Shown: positions 8,534-16,840, numbered from the stretch's first letter. The stretch: 64,000 nt of DNA from Zobellia galactanivorans (GCF_000973105.1 NC_015844.1:3468501-3532500); one strand, 5' to 3'. Notes: generated by a model not told the origin, from the letters alone. Numbers and translations are program-made.

Positions 8534-9673
8534 ATGAAAATATTAACCATTGACGACCAACAGCTGATTTTGCTTTCGGTTGAAAGGCGATTGTTAGAAT
8601 TAGGATATGAAGTTAAAACGGCCAGTTCTGGCGCGCAGGGAATTGAAGTCTATAACGACTTTCACCCTGATCTGGTTTTAGTGGATATAAATATGCCGGG
8701 TATGTCCGGACTTAAAGTAGTTGAGCATATACGGGTAAACGAAAAATCAGATATCCCGATTTTGATTATGTCGGGCAATACTGATGAAAAAATCATTGTT
8801 GATGGTTTTGATTTAGGTATCAATGACTATATGAAAAAACCTGTGAGCTTAGATGAAATGGCTGCACGGATAAAGAGAATTATAGGTGCGCCCGACGTTC
8901 AAAAACAAGCTGTTAATAGTGATAATGCCCGAATGCTTCAAAAGAATTGTGTGGGTGTAGTTATTCCTTGTTACAACGAAGAAGACCGTTTGTCAGGGCC
9001 AGAATTCAAAGCTTTTGCGCAGGAGAATTTAGGCTATCATTTATGTTTTGTAAATGACGGAAGTACGGATAAAACCCTAGAAGTGTTACATGAACTTCGT
9101 AAAGGGAACGAGTCCAATATAAGCATATATAATTGTGAGAAGAACGGAGGTAAGGCGGAAGCGGTGCGCCAGGGTATCTTACATATGATTAAAGATGAGC
9201 AATTAGATTATTTGGGATATTTAGATGCCGATCTTTCTACGGATTTTAGAGATTTTGACGATTTGGTTAAGACCATTGAAACTTCACAATTTAAGATCGT
9301 CAGCGGTTCCCGCATCAGTAGGATGGGGGCGAACATTACCAAGGAATCGGCCAGAAAGGTCATAAGTATGACCATTAACCTGATCATACAGACCATTTTG
9401 GGTATGCCGTTTAAGGATACCCAATGTGGGGCCAAGATTATGGACCGTGAGATAGCCTCTACTATGTTCAATAAAAAGTTCATTACCAAATGGCTTTTTG
9501 ATGTGGAGATATTTATGCGCATGAGAAAGCACTACGGAAAGGAAGAGGCCAAACGTATCATTTGTGAACAGCCGCTCAAAAGGTGGATCCATGCCGATGG
9601 TTCTAAATTATCTATGAAAGACTCGGTTAAAATTGTTGGTCAATTGGCCAAGATCGCGGTTTCCTATCGATAG
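8534..9673 (+). CDS. Response-regulator receiver domain fused to DPM1-like GT2 glycosyltransferase
   Basis: A 379-residue two-domain protein; start chosen at the ATG at 8534 (MKILTIDDQQL), where the receiver fold begins. Residues 1-118 are a complete CheY-like receiver: acidic pair D7/D8, phospho-acceptor D51 in LVDINMPGMSG, S80 in IMSGN, and K102-P103. After a linker (119-138), residues about 140-370 form a GT2 domain: VVIPCYNEED, FVNDGSTDKT, NGGKAEAVRQG, a DAD metal site in YLDADLSTDF, and IVSGSR, as in dolichol-phosphate mannosyltransferases. It lacks C-terminal membrane segments. Inferred: transfer of a sugar to polyprenyl phosphate, switched by phosphorylation of D51. No histidine kinase lies in the window. 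Stop codons bound a single open frame, so the fusion is real unless the sequence has an indel. Confidence 0.88.
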   Translation: MKILTIDDQQLILLSVERRLLELGYEVKTASSGAQGIEVYNDFHPDLVLVDINMPGMSGLKVVEHIRVNEKSDIPILIMSGNTDEKIIVDGFDLGINDYMKKPVSLDEMAARIKRIIGAPDVQKQAVNSDNARMLQKNCVGVVIPCYNEEDRLSGPEFKAFAQENLGYHLCFVNDGSTDKTLEVLHELRKGNESNISIYNCEKNGGKAEAVRQGILHMIKDEQLDYLGYLDADLSTDFRDFDDLVKTIETSQFKIVSGSRISRMGANITKESARKVISMTINLIIQTILGMPFKDTQCGAKIMDREIASTMFNKKFITKWLFDVEIFMRMRKHYGKEEAKRIICEQPLKRWIHADGSKLSMKDSVKIVGQLAKIAVSYR

Positions 9674-9775
9674 GCCCCTATTGCCTTGTTAAAGACAGCT
9701 CAAAAGTTGTATTCATACATATGAATCGGCCTTTGACCTGTTTTTTGTACTTCAAAGCCAAAGTATTCTTAATTG

Positions 9776-9807
9776 TTTGGTCGAATCAAAGCAACTGCTT
9801 AGTTTTG
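9776..9807 (+). promoter_or_regulatory. Bacteroidota-type promoter for the TetR gene
   Basis: TTTG at 9776-9779, a 20-bp spacer, then TAGTTTTG at 9800-9807, which matches the TTTG/TAnnTTTG consensus of the Bacteroidota housekeeping sigma factor. Transcription should begin near 9813, which rules out the ATG at 9721 and favours the TTG start at 9826. Confidence 0.65.
9789..9800. promoter_or_regulatory. Candidate TetR operator 1 (AAGC-N4-GCTT)
   Basis: AAGCAACTGCTT lies in the spacer between the -33 and -7 elements of the TetR gene promoter and touches the -7 box. The same half-sites (AAGC, N4, GCTTAG) recur at 10407-10422 before the AhpD-like gene. The position fits autorepression. Confidence 0.5.
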
Positions 9808-9825
9808 TCGTCTAGTTTAGAACCA

Positions 9826-10389
9826 TTGGCCAGAAAAAAGCAATATAACGAAGAAGAGGTGATAGAAAAGGCCACGGCCCTTTTCTGGAAGAATGGCTAT
9901 GAGGCCACTACAGTACGTATGCTGGAAAAGGAAATGGGGATTAACCAGTTTTCCATTTATTCTAGTTTTGGCAATAAACAGGGCGTATTCTTAGAAAGTA
10001 TTAACGCCTACAAAAAAAGAATACGCTGCATAACCGAAAAGCTGGCCCAGTCCAATAACGGTAAGGAAGGTATCAAGCAATACTTCTATGATTTTTTAGA
10101 GTTTGCAAAAGAAGACGGTAAAAACAAAGGCTGTCTTGTGACCAATACGGTCAATGAGATCAAGGCCGATGCAGACCCCTTAATAATGGAGCAGTTGATG
10201 GAATTTGCCAACAGTATCAAGCAGTTGTTTATTGATAACCTCTTACAAGAGGAAGGAAAAACCGGGGAAGAAGCAAAGAGGCAATCAAATTATTTGATGA
10301 ATAGTTTGTTGGGTTTGTCAGTTTCGTCAAAAGTTTTCGACCAAAGCCAACTCAAGGACACCATTGAAATTACGTTTTTGAACCTATAA
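9826..10389 (+). CDS. TetR/AcrR family transcriptional regulator
   Basis: A 187-residue repressor-type protein. The N-terminal helix-turn-helix (residues about 8-55) reads EEEVIEKATALFWKNGYEAT, then MLEKEMGINQFSIYSSFGNK, the classic TetR pattern. The C-terminal ligand domain contains CLVTNTVNEI, as in the TetR_C family near AefR/YxaF-type regulators. The start is taken as TTG at 9826 (then ARKKQYNEE) because relatives start with M-A-R-K-K and the predicted promoter ends at 9807. A matching palindrome in its own promoter and in front of the next gene suggests it represses itself and the AhpD-like gene. The inducer is unknown. Confidence 0.87.
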   Translation: MARKKQYNEEEVIEKATALFWKNGYEATTVRMLEKEMGINQFSIYSSFGNKQGVFLESINAYKKRIRCITEKLAQSNNGKEGIKQYFYDFLEFAKEDGKNKGCLVTNTVNEIKADADPLIMEQLMEFANSIKQLFIDNLLQEEGKTGEEAKRQSNYLMNSLLGLSVSSKVFDQSQLKDTIEITFLNL

Positions 10390-10406
10390 AATTTTTTACA
10401 CCTAAA

Positions 10407-10422
10407 CTAAGCGTTTGCTTAG
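10407..10422. promoter_or_regulatory. Candidate TetR operator 2 (CTAAGC-GTTT-GCTTAG)
   Basis: A perfect 6-bp inverted repeat with a 4-bp centre, 35 bp before the ATG of the AhpD-like gene. It shares AAGC-N4-GCTTAG with the site inside the TetR gene promoter. Its central TTTG could double as the -33 element of this promoter. Confidence 0.55.
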
Positions 10423-10456
10423 AAATAAATTGGATAATAAATAAAAAATTGAAACT

Positions 10457-11020
10457 ATGAGCACATTAACAAATCACACCCTAGAAACAGCACCCGAAGA
10501 AAGCAAGCCATTATTGGAAAATTCCATTAAGGCGTTTGGTAATATTCCAAACCTTCATGCGGTATTGGCTGGGGCACCCGGTCTTTTAAAGGCTTACCAA
10601 TCTTTACATGAGCTTTTTGTAAACTCATCTTTTGATAATGATGAGCTTACCGTGGTATGGCAAACGATTAATGTAGAGCATGCTTGTCACTATTGTGTGC
10701 CGGCGCATACCGCCATCGCAAAAATGATGAAGGTAGATGATGCCATTACCGAAGCCTTGAGAAATGGTACTGAATTACCATCTGAAAAACTACAGGTTCT
10801 TCACGAAACGACACTTAAGATTGTTCGTAACAGGGGACATATTGAAAATGAAGACGTACAGGCGTTTTACGCTGTCGGTTACGAAGAGCGACAATTGCTT
10901 GAGATCATCTTGGGCCTTTCCCAAAAAGTGATCAGTAACTATGTAAACCATATTGCAGAAACTCCGGTTGATACAGCTTTTCAAAAATTTGCTTGGAAAA
11001 AAGAAGAGAAGATTGCCTAA
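10457..11020 (+). CDS. AhpD-like / carboxymuconolactone decarboxylase family protein
   Basis: A 187-residue all-helical protein. The redox motif E-x2-C-x2-C-x3-H is seen as EHACHYCVPAHT (residues about 74-85), as in AhpD-type alkylhydroperoxidases. Members of this family reduce peroxides through a Cys pair relay or act as decarboxylases; the CxxC points to the redox branch. It follows the TetR gene by 67 bp with a palindromic operator between, so it is the likely main target. A hairpin at 11055-11081 closes the unit. A DsbA-like oxidoreductase downstream suggests a thiol or electrophile stress theme, which is inferred. Confidence 0.88.
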   Translation: MSTLTNHTLETAPEESKPLLENSIKAFGNIPNLHAVLAGAPGLLKAYQSLHELFVNSSFDNDELTVVWQTINVEHACHYCVPAHTAIAKMMKVDDAITEALRNGTELPSEKLQVLHETTLKIVRNRGHIENEDVQAFYAVGYEERQLLEIILGLSQKVISNYVNHIAETPVDTAFQKFAWKKEEKIA

Positions 11021-11054
11021 TGTTGTTTGTTAACGAAGCTTGATGGCAATGTTT

Positions 11055-11081
11055 AAGCCTTTCACTTTATGTGGAAGGCTT
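11055..11081 (+). terminator. Hairpin terminator after the AhpD-like gene
   Basis: AAGCCTTTCAC and GTGGAAGGCTT pair around a TTTAT loop, 35 bp after the stop codon. The following T-run is short and interrupted (ATTCTTCCC). Confidence 0.6.
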
Positions 11082-11136
11082 ATTCTTCCCTTTAAAAACA
11101 TAAGCTTGAAAACGTTTAGGATAAAAATATAGGATT

Positions 11137-11342
11137 ATGGGTATTTCAATCGAGAATAAAGTCGCTTTGGTAACAGCGGCACCTCGGGCGATAATGCGCC
11201 CTACAAGGCGATAGCCAATCTACTATATGATTCCTTGGTGTCATTTCAAGAATCGTTTGGGGCCAATGCGCAAAAGCTATTGGCAGATCTTCCTAATTTT
11301 ACGAACGTGCATCCGGAAGTTCAAATTAGTAAGGTTTTATAG
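11137..11342 (+). pseudogene. Short-chain dehydrogenase remnant (internally deleted)
   Basis: An ATG at 11137 opens MGISIENKVALVTA, the first beta strand and start of the Rossmann motif of short-chain dehydrogenases (normally VALVTGANRGIG). The sequence then jumps: the frame hits a stop after 25 codons, while another frame continues with GDNAPYKAIANLLYDSL and ends HPEVQISKVL at a TAG at 11340-11342. The best reading is a gene that lost most of its middle in one deletion. The tail may come from the same gene or from a neighbour; I cannot assign it. The preserved downstream terminator suggests recent loss. Confidence 0.65.
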
Positions 11343-11359
11343 AGAGGATCGTCTTAGGT

Positions 11360-11400
11360 AGGGAATCTACCTTAATTTCAAGGGCGATTCCCTATTTTTT
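11360..11400 (+). terminator. Terminator after the dehydrogenase remnant
   Basis: AGGGAATC at 11360-11367 pairs with GATTCCCT at 11386-11393 and is followed by ATTTTTT. It ends 18 bp before the DsbA-like gene. Confidence 0.65.
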
Positions 11401-11418
11401 AATGATATAACATAGATT

Positions 11419-12063
11419 ATGGCAGAAAAGATAAAGATAGATTTGGTTTCAGATGTAGTTTGTCCTTGGTGTGTAATAGGTTACAAACGCTTGGAAAGGG
11501 CCATTTCTGAAATGGGTATTGAAGACAAGATCGAGTTGGAATGGCAACCCTTCGAACTGAATCCGCATATGCCGCCTGAAGGGCAAAATGTACAAGAGCA
11601 CCTTACCGAAAAGTACGGTTCCTCACTTGAAGATCAAAAATTGTCTCAAGAGCGAATGACGGAATTTGGCGAAGAGCTAGGCTTTACCTTCGACTATTTT
11701 GATGATATGAGAATGGCCAATACCCGTGATGCACACGTTTTACTCGAATATGCACATGAAAAGGGCAAGCAGACCGAATTGAAAATGCGATTGGTTACGG
11801 CATTTTTTAGTGAAAGAAAAGATGTGTCAAAGCGAGCGGTCTTGGCAGAAGAGCTAAAGGCCGTTGGTTTAAATGCAGAAGAGGCCATGGCCCGACTGGA
11901 TGATGATAATGCACGTTATGAAGTCACTTCCAAAGAGCAATATTGGCAGGGACTGGGCGTATCTTCGGTACCTACTTTTGTGTTCGATAAAAAGAGCGCA
12001 CTGACGGGGGCACAGCCGGTAGAGGTTTTTAAACAAGTGCTTACCGAACTTATAGAAAAGTAG
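11419..12063 (+). CDS. DsbA family oxidoreductase (FrnE-like)
   Basis: A 214-residue thioredoxin-fold protein without a signal peptide, hence cytoplasmic. The N-terminal strand leads into the redox site VCPWCVIG (CPWC, residues about 14-17). A helical insert follows, and the cis-Pro strand is GVSSVPTFVFDKK near 190. This matches the FrnE/2-hydroxychromene-2-carboxylate isomerase-like branch of DsbA proteins, which in some bacteria protect against oxidative stress. It is bounded by terminators on both sides, so it is probably transcribed alone. Neighbouring TetR and AhpD-like genes suggest a shared stress theme. Confidence 0.9.
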   Translation: MAEKIKIDLVSDVVCPWCVIGYKRLERAISEMGIEDKIELEWQPFELNPHMPPEGQNVQEHLTEKYGSSLEDQKLSQERMTEFGEELGFTFDYFDDMRMANTRDAHVLLEYAHEKGKQTELKMRLVTAFFSERKDVSKRAVLAEELKAVGLNAEEAMARLDDDNARYEVTSKEQYWQGLGVSSVPTFVFDKKSALTGAQPVEVFKQVLTELIEK

Positions 12064-12150
12064 TACGTTGGCTTGGCCGAAATAAGGCCGGGCCCAAATC
12101 GGTTTGGAACAACACCGATAGCGGAAAACAGAACATAATCCAATTTATTA

Positions 12151-12188
12151 AAAGCCATAAACGCACTGCCGTTTGTGGCTTTTTTTTT
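12151..12188 (+). terminator. Strong intrinsic terminator after the DsbA-like gene
   Basis: AAAGCCATAAACG pairs with CGTTTGTGGCTTT (one mismatch) and runs into a T tract from 12180 on. Confidence 0.85.
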
Positions 12189-12455
12189 AAATGCGGATTT
12201 AGGGTTCAATTCGAAAAGACGGCTACGGCTGATGGATAGAATCGAAGGAATAAAGGGTTTTGTAATTGAATTTTAAAGCGATAGGAAATAATCGGGTTGT
12301 GGGAACCATTATCTTATCCTATTTTCGGGCTTGCATTCAAACCCATTGTAAACAATCCTTAAAAAAGGAAAAGGTCCCGTTTTTATAGATTTCGAATGCA
12401 GCTTTGTACCATAAAAAGGCTACAGGGAATAACCCACGATAAAAAATACGATCCA

Positions 12456-14402
12456 ATGGATGCTACCCGATCATACCGAACGAATTTCTTAGTAAGCAAG
12501 TATATCGTTATGGCCGTTCTTTTTTTAGTTTTTGGTTGCCAGGCGACTAAAACGGATAAGGAAAAGAAAGAAGGACTAAGGGGCCAGAACCAAGAGCTGT
12601 CATCACAACCACATGCCGATGAGGTAGCGGATAATGCCATAGCAACACCCATATACCAACAATGGCATACGGTAGAACTCGATTTTAAAGGTCCCCAAAC
12701 TTCCGAAAATGCTACCGATAATCCGTTTTTGAATTATAGGCTAAACGTAGAATTCAAGCATGCGGAGACCAATTATACCATTAGGGGCTTCTATGCCGCC
12801 GATGGAAATGCTTCGGAAAGCAGTTCCGACAAAGGAAATATCTGGAGAGTTCGGTTTACACCGGATCAATTGGGGAAGTGGACCTATTCCGCAGAGTTGT
12901 ACCATAAAGATAGCATCGCTATAAAAGGCGATATTTCTGGGGCGGAAAAACTTTCTATTTCAAACGCCACGGGTGGTTTTAAAGTAATCCAATCTGATAA
13001 GGAAGGTGTTGATTTTAGGGCGCATGGTAGGCTTGTGGTTTCCAAAGGCTATTATAAGTTTCGGAACAGCGATAGGTATTGGGTGAAAGTAGGGGCGAAC
13101 AGTCCGGAAAACCTATTGGGCTATGTAGATTTTGACGATACCTACCGGATAGCCTCATCCAATAAAGATGGAGAGGCCAGTACGACCGATAAAATCCATT
13201 CGTACCCTACCCATCTAAAAGATTGGAAAGCTGGAGACCCCACTTGGAAGGATGGCAAGGGAAAGGCTTTGGTCGGTGCTATAAACTACCTTGCCGATAC
13301 AGGAATGAATTCGGTTTATTTTTTGACCATGAATCTTTTAGGTGACGGTAAGGATGTGTGGCCTTATACAAAACCCGATGAGTTAGATCGTTTTGACGTA
13401 AGTAAACTTGAACAATGGGAAATCGTTTTTCGCCATATGCAGTCAAGAGGAATGATGTTGCACGTGGTACTACAAGAAACGGAGAACGAAACCCTATTGG
13501 ACGGAGGCGATACCGGGCCTTTAAGAAGGCTCTATCTCAATGAGTTGATGGCCCGCTTTGGCCACCATTTAGGCCTTACATGGAATTTAGGCGAGGAAAA
13601 TGGGCCTGCCGATTGGTCTCCCCTAGGTCAGAACGACGCCCAAAGAAGGGCTATGGCGAAATTTATCAAGGAGTCGGACCCGTACCAACATCCCGTACTG
13701 CTACATACGCATTCGCATGACCCATTGCGCAGCGATATTTTAGACTCGATTGTGGGGTATACATATGTAGACGGACTTTCATTGCAGCAAGACGAAAGAA
13801 AACAAACCGCTGAGGTCATCGAAAGATGGAAAAACAAATCAAGGGAAGCGGGACACGAATGGCTCATTACCATGGATGAAATTGGGAAATGGTTTCAAGG
13901 GGCCGTGCTCGATAGTGAAGACCCTACCCATGAAAGCTTAAGAAAATATGTGCTTTGGGGCACCTTACTTTCCGGAGGGGCGGGAGTAGAGTGGTATTTC
14001 GGGGCCAAGCATCCACACAATGATTTAAATTCTGAAGACTGGCGGCAGCGCGATCGGCTTTGGAAAATATCAAACCATGCCCGTGTATTTTTTGAGGAGA
14101 ACCTTCCGTATTGGAACATGCGGCCCGAGCACGGTTTGGTCAATCTGAAAGATGCCTATTGCTTTAGGGAAAAAGGCCAGGTCTATGCTCTTTTCCTTCC
14201 CAAGACAAAGGAAGCTACTATCAATTTTTTGGAGGTAGAAGGAAGCTATCGGATACGTTGGTTCGACCCTCTCAACGGAGGCGAACTTCAAAAAGGTTCC
14301 ATCGATAAGATTACGGGAGGTGGCATCCGCTCTTTGGGCCATCCGCCCAATACCACGGGTTCGCCCCATGACGACTGGGTATGTCTTCTAAAAAAGATAT
14401 AA
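12456..14402 (+). CDS. DUF5060 lipoprotein glycoside hydrolase (putative)
   Basis: A 648-residue protein, start taken at ATG 12456; it gives a lipoprotein signal ending LVFGC (Cys28). An internal ATG at 12510 would also keep the signal. Residues about 65-155 form the DUF5060 beta domain (YQQWHTVELDFKGP, then GIWRVRFTPDQLGKWTYSAE-like strands). Then comes a TIM barrel with YFLTMNLLGDG, HVVLQETENE and LTWNLGEENGP, whose Glu is a good acid/base candidate, and LITMDEIGKWF, whose Glu may be the nucleophile. A C-terminal beta domain ends the protein. DUF5060 proteins of marine flavobacteria usually act on algal polysaccharides; the substrate is not evident. It stands alone, without SusCD. Confidence 0.8.
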   Translation: MDATRSYRTNFLVSKYIVMAVLFLVFGCQATKTDKEKKEGLRGQNQELSSQPHADEVADNAIATPIYQQWHTVELDFKGPQTSENATDNPFLNYRLNVEFKHAETNYTIRGFYAADGNASESSSDKGNIWRVRFTPDQLGKWTYSAELYHKDSIAIKGDISGAEKLSISNATGGFKVIQSDKEGVDFRAHGRLVVSKGYYKFRNSDRYWVKVGANSPENLLGYVDFDDTYRIASSNKDGEASTTDKIHSYPTHLKDWKAGDPTWKDGKGKALVGAINYLADTGMNSVYFLTMNLLGDGKDVWPYTKPDELDRFDVSKLEQWEIVFRHMQSRGMMLHVVLQETENETLLDGGDTGPLRRLYLNELMARFGHHLGLTWNLGEENGPADWSPLGQNDAQRRAMAKFIKESDPYQHPVLLHTHSHDPLRSDILDSIVGYTYVDGLSLQQDERKQTAEVIERWKNKSREAGHEWLITMDEIGKWFQGAVLDSEDPTHESLRKYVLWGTLLSGGAGVEWYFGAKHPHNDLNSEDWRQRDRLWKISNHARVFFEENLPYWNMRPEHGLVNLKDAYCFREKGQVYALFLPKTKEATINFLEVEGSYRIRWFDPLNGGELQKGSIDKITGGGIRSLGHPPNTTGSPHDDWVCLLKKI

Positions 14403-14423
14403 GCTAATGGGCGTCAGGCTTAC

Positions 14424-15683
14424 TTAGTTCATTTTTGCAGGAAGGGGATTCAAAGAAGTAGGCAGTTCAAAAACTTCTAAATCAAAATAAGGCAATGCGG
14501 CAAAGAGGTGGTCGAAAATGTCGGCCATGATATATTCGTAGTTTTCCCAACGTTTGTCAGAACTAAAGGCATAGATTTCCAATGGAATCCCTTGCGTGGT
14601 GGGGGCTAGCTGTCGTACCATCAAGGTCATTCCCTTGTTTACGGCAGGGTGGTTCTGTAAATAATTGATCACATACTTTCTAAAAACGCCGATATTGGTG
14701 AGATTTTTTCCATTGATGGCTAGTTCCTTATTTACCCCGTTGGCCGTATTGTACGAAGTAATCTGCTCGTCTCGCGTACTCAGGTAGTCTCGTATAAGCT
14801 CGATGTTTTTAAAGGATTCAATGTCTTCTGGATGTAAAAAGCGAATACTTCTTTGGCTGATGACCAAGGCGCGCTTCATTCGTCTACCACCGCTATTCTC
14901 CATGCCCCTCCAGTTTTTGAATGAATCGGAGATCAAGGCATAGGTGGGAATGGTAGTGATGGTCTTATCAAAGTTCTGCACTTTTACCGTGGCGAGCGTG
15001 ATTTCACTGACATTACCATCGGCACCGTATTTTTCAAAAGTAATCCAATCGCCAATACGCACCATATCGTTAATGCTGACCTGTATACTCGCAACCAGAC
15101 CCAAGATAGAATCTTTGAATATGAGCAAGATTACGGCGGAGCCGGCACCAAGGGCGGTGAAAAACTTCCAGATCAAAACATCGGTAATGATGGCAAAAAT
15201 GGTCAAGATGCCCACAAACCATGCAAAGATCATAAAGACCTGGATGTAGCTATCCATAGGTTTATCGCGAAACCGTGGCTTGGTCTTTAGATAGTCGTTC
15301 GTGCTCCTAAAGAGACTCTTGACTATAAACAGGGTCAATATAACAAAGGTAATCTGTAATATTTTGAGTGCGACAATACCGCCATATTCAAAATGAAAAA
15401 AGGCAAAGGGGAAGAATTTGAACAAGATAGTTAAAGGAACGATATGGGCCACATAACGGGGCACCTTGTTCATCACCAAGAAATTGTCGAAATTGGTCTT
15501 CGACTTTCGGGCGAACCGTAAGGATAGGTTACGCAAAACGCGCCAGATTATCAAATCTAGAAACCAGGCTAAAATTAATGAGCTTACCAATACGATCAAC
15601 AAGTTCAGGTACGATGCGACGCCTTCGCTCATTCCTGTTTTTAACAAATAATCATATAGAATTGTATGCAAACCTTCTTCCAT
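14424..15683 (-). CDS. MscS family mechanosensitive ion channel (YbdG/MscM-like)
   Basis: A 419-residue inner-membrane protein. Five hydrophobic segments lie in residues about 20-210; the last, FFTALGAGSAVILLIFKDSILGLVASIQV (split by me as segment plus pore helix), is the Gly/Ala-rich MscS TM3. It is followed by the beta domain (VRIGDWITFEKYGADGNVSEITLATVKVQNFD). The sequence GADGNVSEI and the long C-terminal tail match the YbdG/MscM branch. Such channels release solutes on hypo-osmotic shock. It converges on the DUF5060 gene with a 21-bp gap and is separated by 157 bp from the Usp gene on the same strand. Confidence 0.9.
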   Translation of the reverse strand: MEEGLHTILYDYLLKTGMSEGVASYLNLLIVLVSSLILAWFLDLIIWRVLRNLSLRFARKSKTNFDNFLVMNKVPRYVAHIVPLTILFKFFPFAFFHFEYGGIVALKILQITFVILTLFIVKSLFRSTNDYLKTKPRFRDKPMDSYIQVFMIFAWFVGILTIFAIITDVLIWKFFTALGAGSAVILLIFKDSILGLVASIQVSINDMVRIGDWITFEKYGADGNVSEITLATVKVQNFDKTITTIPTYALISDSFKNWRGMENSGGRRMKRALVISQRSIRFLHPEDIESFKNIELIRDYLSTRDEQITSYNTANGVNKELAINGKNLTNIGVFRKYVINYLQNHPAVNKGMTLMVRQLAPTTQGIPLEIYAFSSDKRWENYEYIMADIFDHLFAALPYFDLEVFELPTSLNPLPAKMN

Positions 15684-15840
15684 ATATTTCTTTATAGAAA
15701 TTCCGTTTGCAAAATTAAGCCATAGAAAGAACTAAGAAAGCGAATACGTGAAATAAATGACAGGTATTTGAAATACTTTAACGAATTGCTAAGGACATGC
15801 TTGATGGTGGATGTATCAGTGAGGTTGGGGCCTTGGTTTT

Positions 15841-16689
15841 CTATTTGTCGTTTAGGGCCAGAACCGGGACATTTTCAAAATATACCAACTTGCCCAGTGT
15901 GGGTTGGCCCAGGCCCATCTTTTGTAAAAAAGTGCGCTTCTTGTTGATGTAGCTTACCATATGGCTGCGTCTGATCTCCACAAAGCAGTTTATGGCCGTG
16001 GGCATCTCTACGTTGCGTACGGTATTGAATGTATGGTCGATATCTTCAAAATAGGTGCTCAACAGCTTTTTATTTGCCTTTTGCCTATCGTTTAACGAAT
16101 CGGGATCTTCTAAGCTTAGTACTTGAATGCTAGATTTGCTGAGTTTTGCAATTTCGGCCAAGTGTCGTATTTCGCTAGGGTTAAAATCGGTTTTAAAATT
16201 GGTCGCCAATACGATTTCCTTGGGTTCGTTGAAAACGGCATTTTTTGGAACGATCAAAACAGGGCAGTTTCTGATTTGTTCTATCACCGAAAGTGCGGTT
16301 TTGCCATACTTGCCCATCCGTCTATTGGTCATGCCCTTTGCCCCTATGACCAGCATATCGATTTGCATTGATTTAACCACGTCTTTTACGGCATCTAAGA
16401 AGGGATAAGGGCGCGACATAACGTGGAAGCGATGTTTCGGGTTGTCGTTTTCAAAGGTCAAATGGGTCAATATATCTCCAAGACCTTGTTTTGACCTATT
16501 TTCCGATAGCTTATTGAAGGCTTCGTCGGGATCTAAGAGGGCAACACTATCTAGGCTATGGGAATCTTTGGCGTACGTATTGAGAATGTAAAAATCGCAG
16601 TCCTCATTTTTGTAGAGTTGAATGGCGTATTCCATAGCGTTCAACGAATTTTTTGAAAAATCGGTTGGTAATAGTAGCTTTTTTCCCAT
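15841..16689 (-). CDS. Universal stress protein, two Usp domains
   Basis: A 282-residue cytoplasmic protein; start at ATG 16689 (MGKKLLLPTDFSKNS), because Usp domains begin with this strand and the upstream extension has no family match. Residues 1-140 are a full Usp domain with DFSKNSLNAMEYA and the nucleotide-binding signature GAKGMTNRRMGKYGKTALSV, close to G-x2-G-x9-G-S/T. Residues about 145-282 are a second, divergent domain (EIVLATNFKTDFNPSEI) whose signature is degraded. It lies downstream of the small coiled-coil gene at 16841-17233 on the same strand, with a stable hairpin between. Confidence 0.9.
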   Translation of the reverse strand: MGKKLLLPTDFSKNSLNAMEYAIQLYKNEDCDFYILNTYAKDSHSLDSVALLDPDEAFNKLSENRSKQGLGDILTHLTFENDNPKHRFHVMSRPYPFLDAVKDVVKSMQIDMLVIGAKGMTNRRMGKYGKTALSVIEQIRNCPVLIVPKNAVFNEPKEIVLATNFKTDFNPSEIRHLAEIAKLSKSSIQVLSLEDPDSLNDRQKANKKLLSTYFEDIDHTFNTVRNVEMPTAINCFVEIRRSHMVSYINKKRTFLQKMGLGQPTLGKLVYFENVPVLALNDK

Positions 16690-16778
16690 GATTGTTGTTT
16701 TAATTGTTTTGTTTTTAAATGGACGTGCTCGGCGATCGGGCAGCTTTCGGGTCCCGATATGTCTTTGGGGCCTTTGAT

Positions 16779-16801
16779 CCTCCCGATGTTTTATCGGGAG
16801 G
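16779..16801. repeat. Hairpin between small coiled-coil gene and usp
   Basis: CCTCCCGAT, loop GTTTT, ATCGGGAGG: a perfect 9-bp stem without a T-run. The core CCCGAT/ATCGGG recurs in the hairpin at 48632-48660, so it may belong to a genomic family of small palindromes. It could also attenuate reading from 16841-17233 into the Usp gene. Confidence 0.5.
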
Positions 16802-16840
16802 GGCAATCTTAGTTTTAAGACCTTTGATCATTTTGAACAT

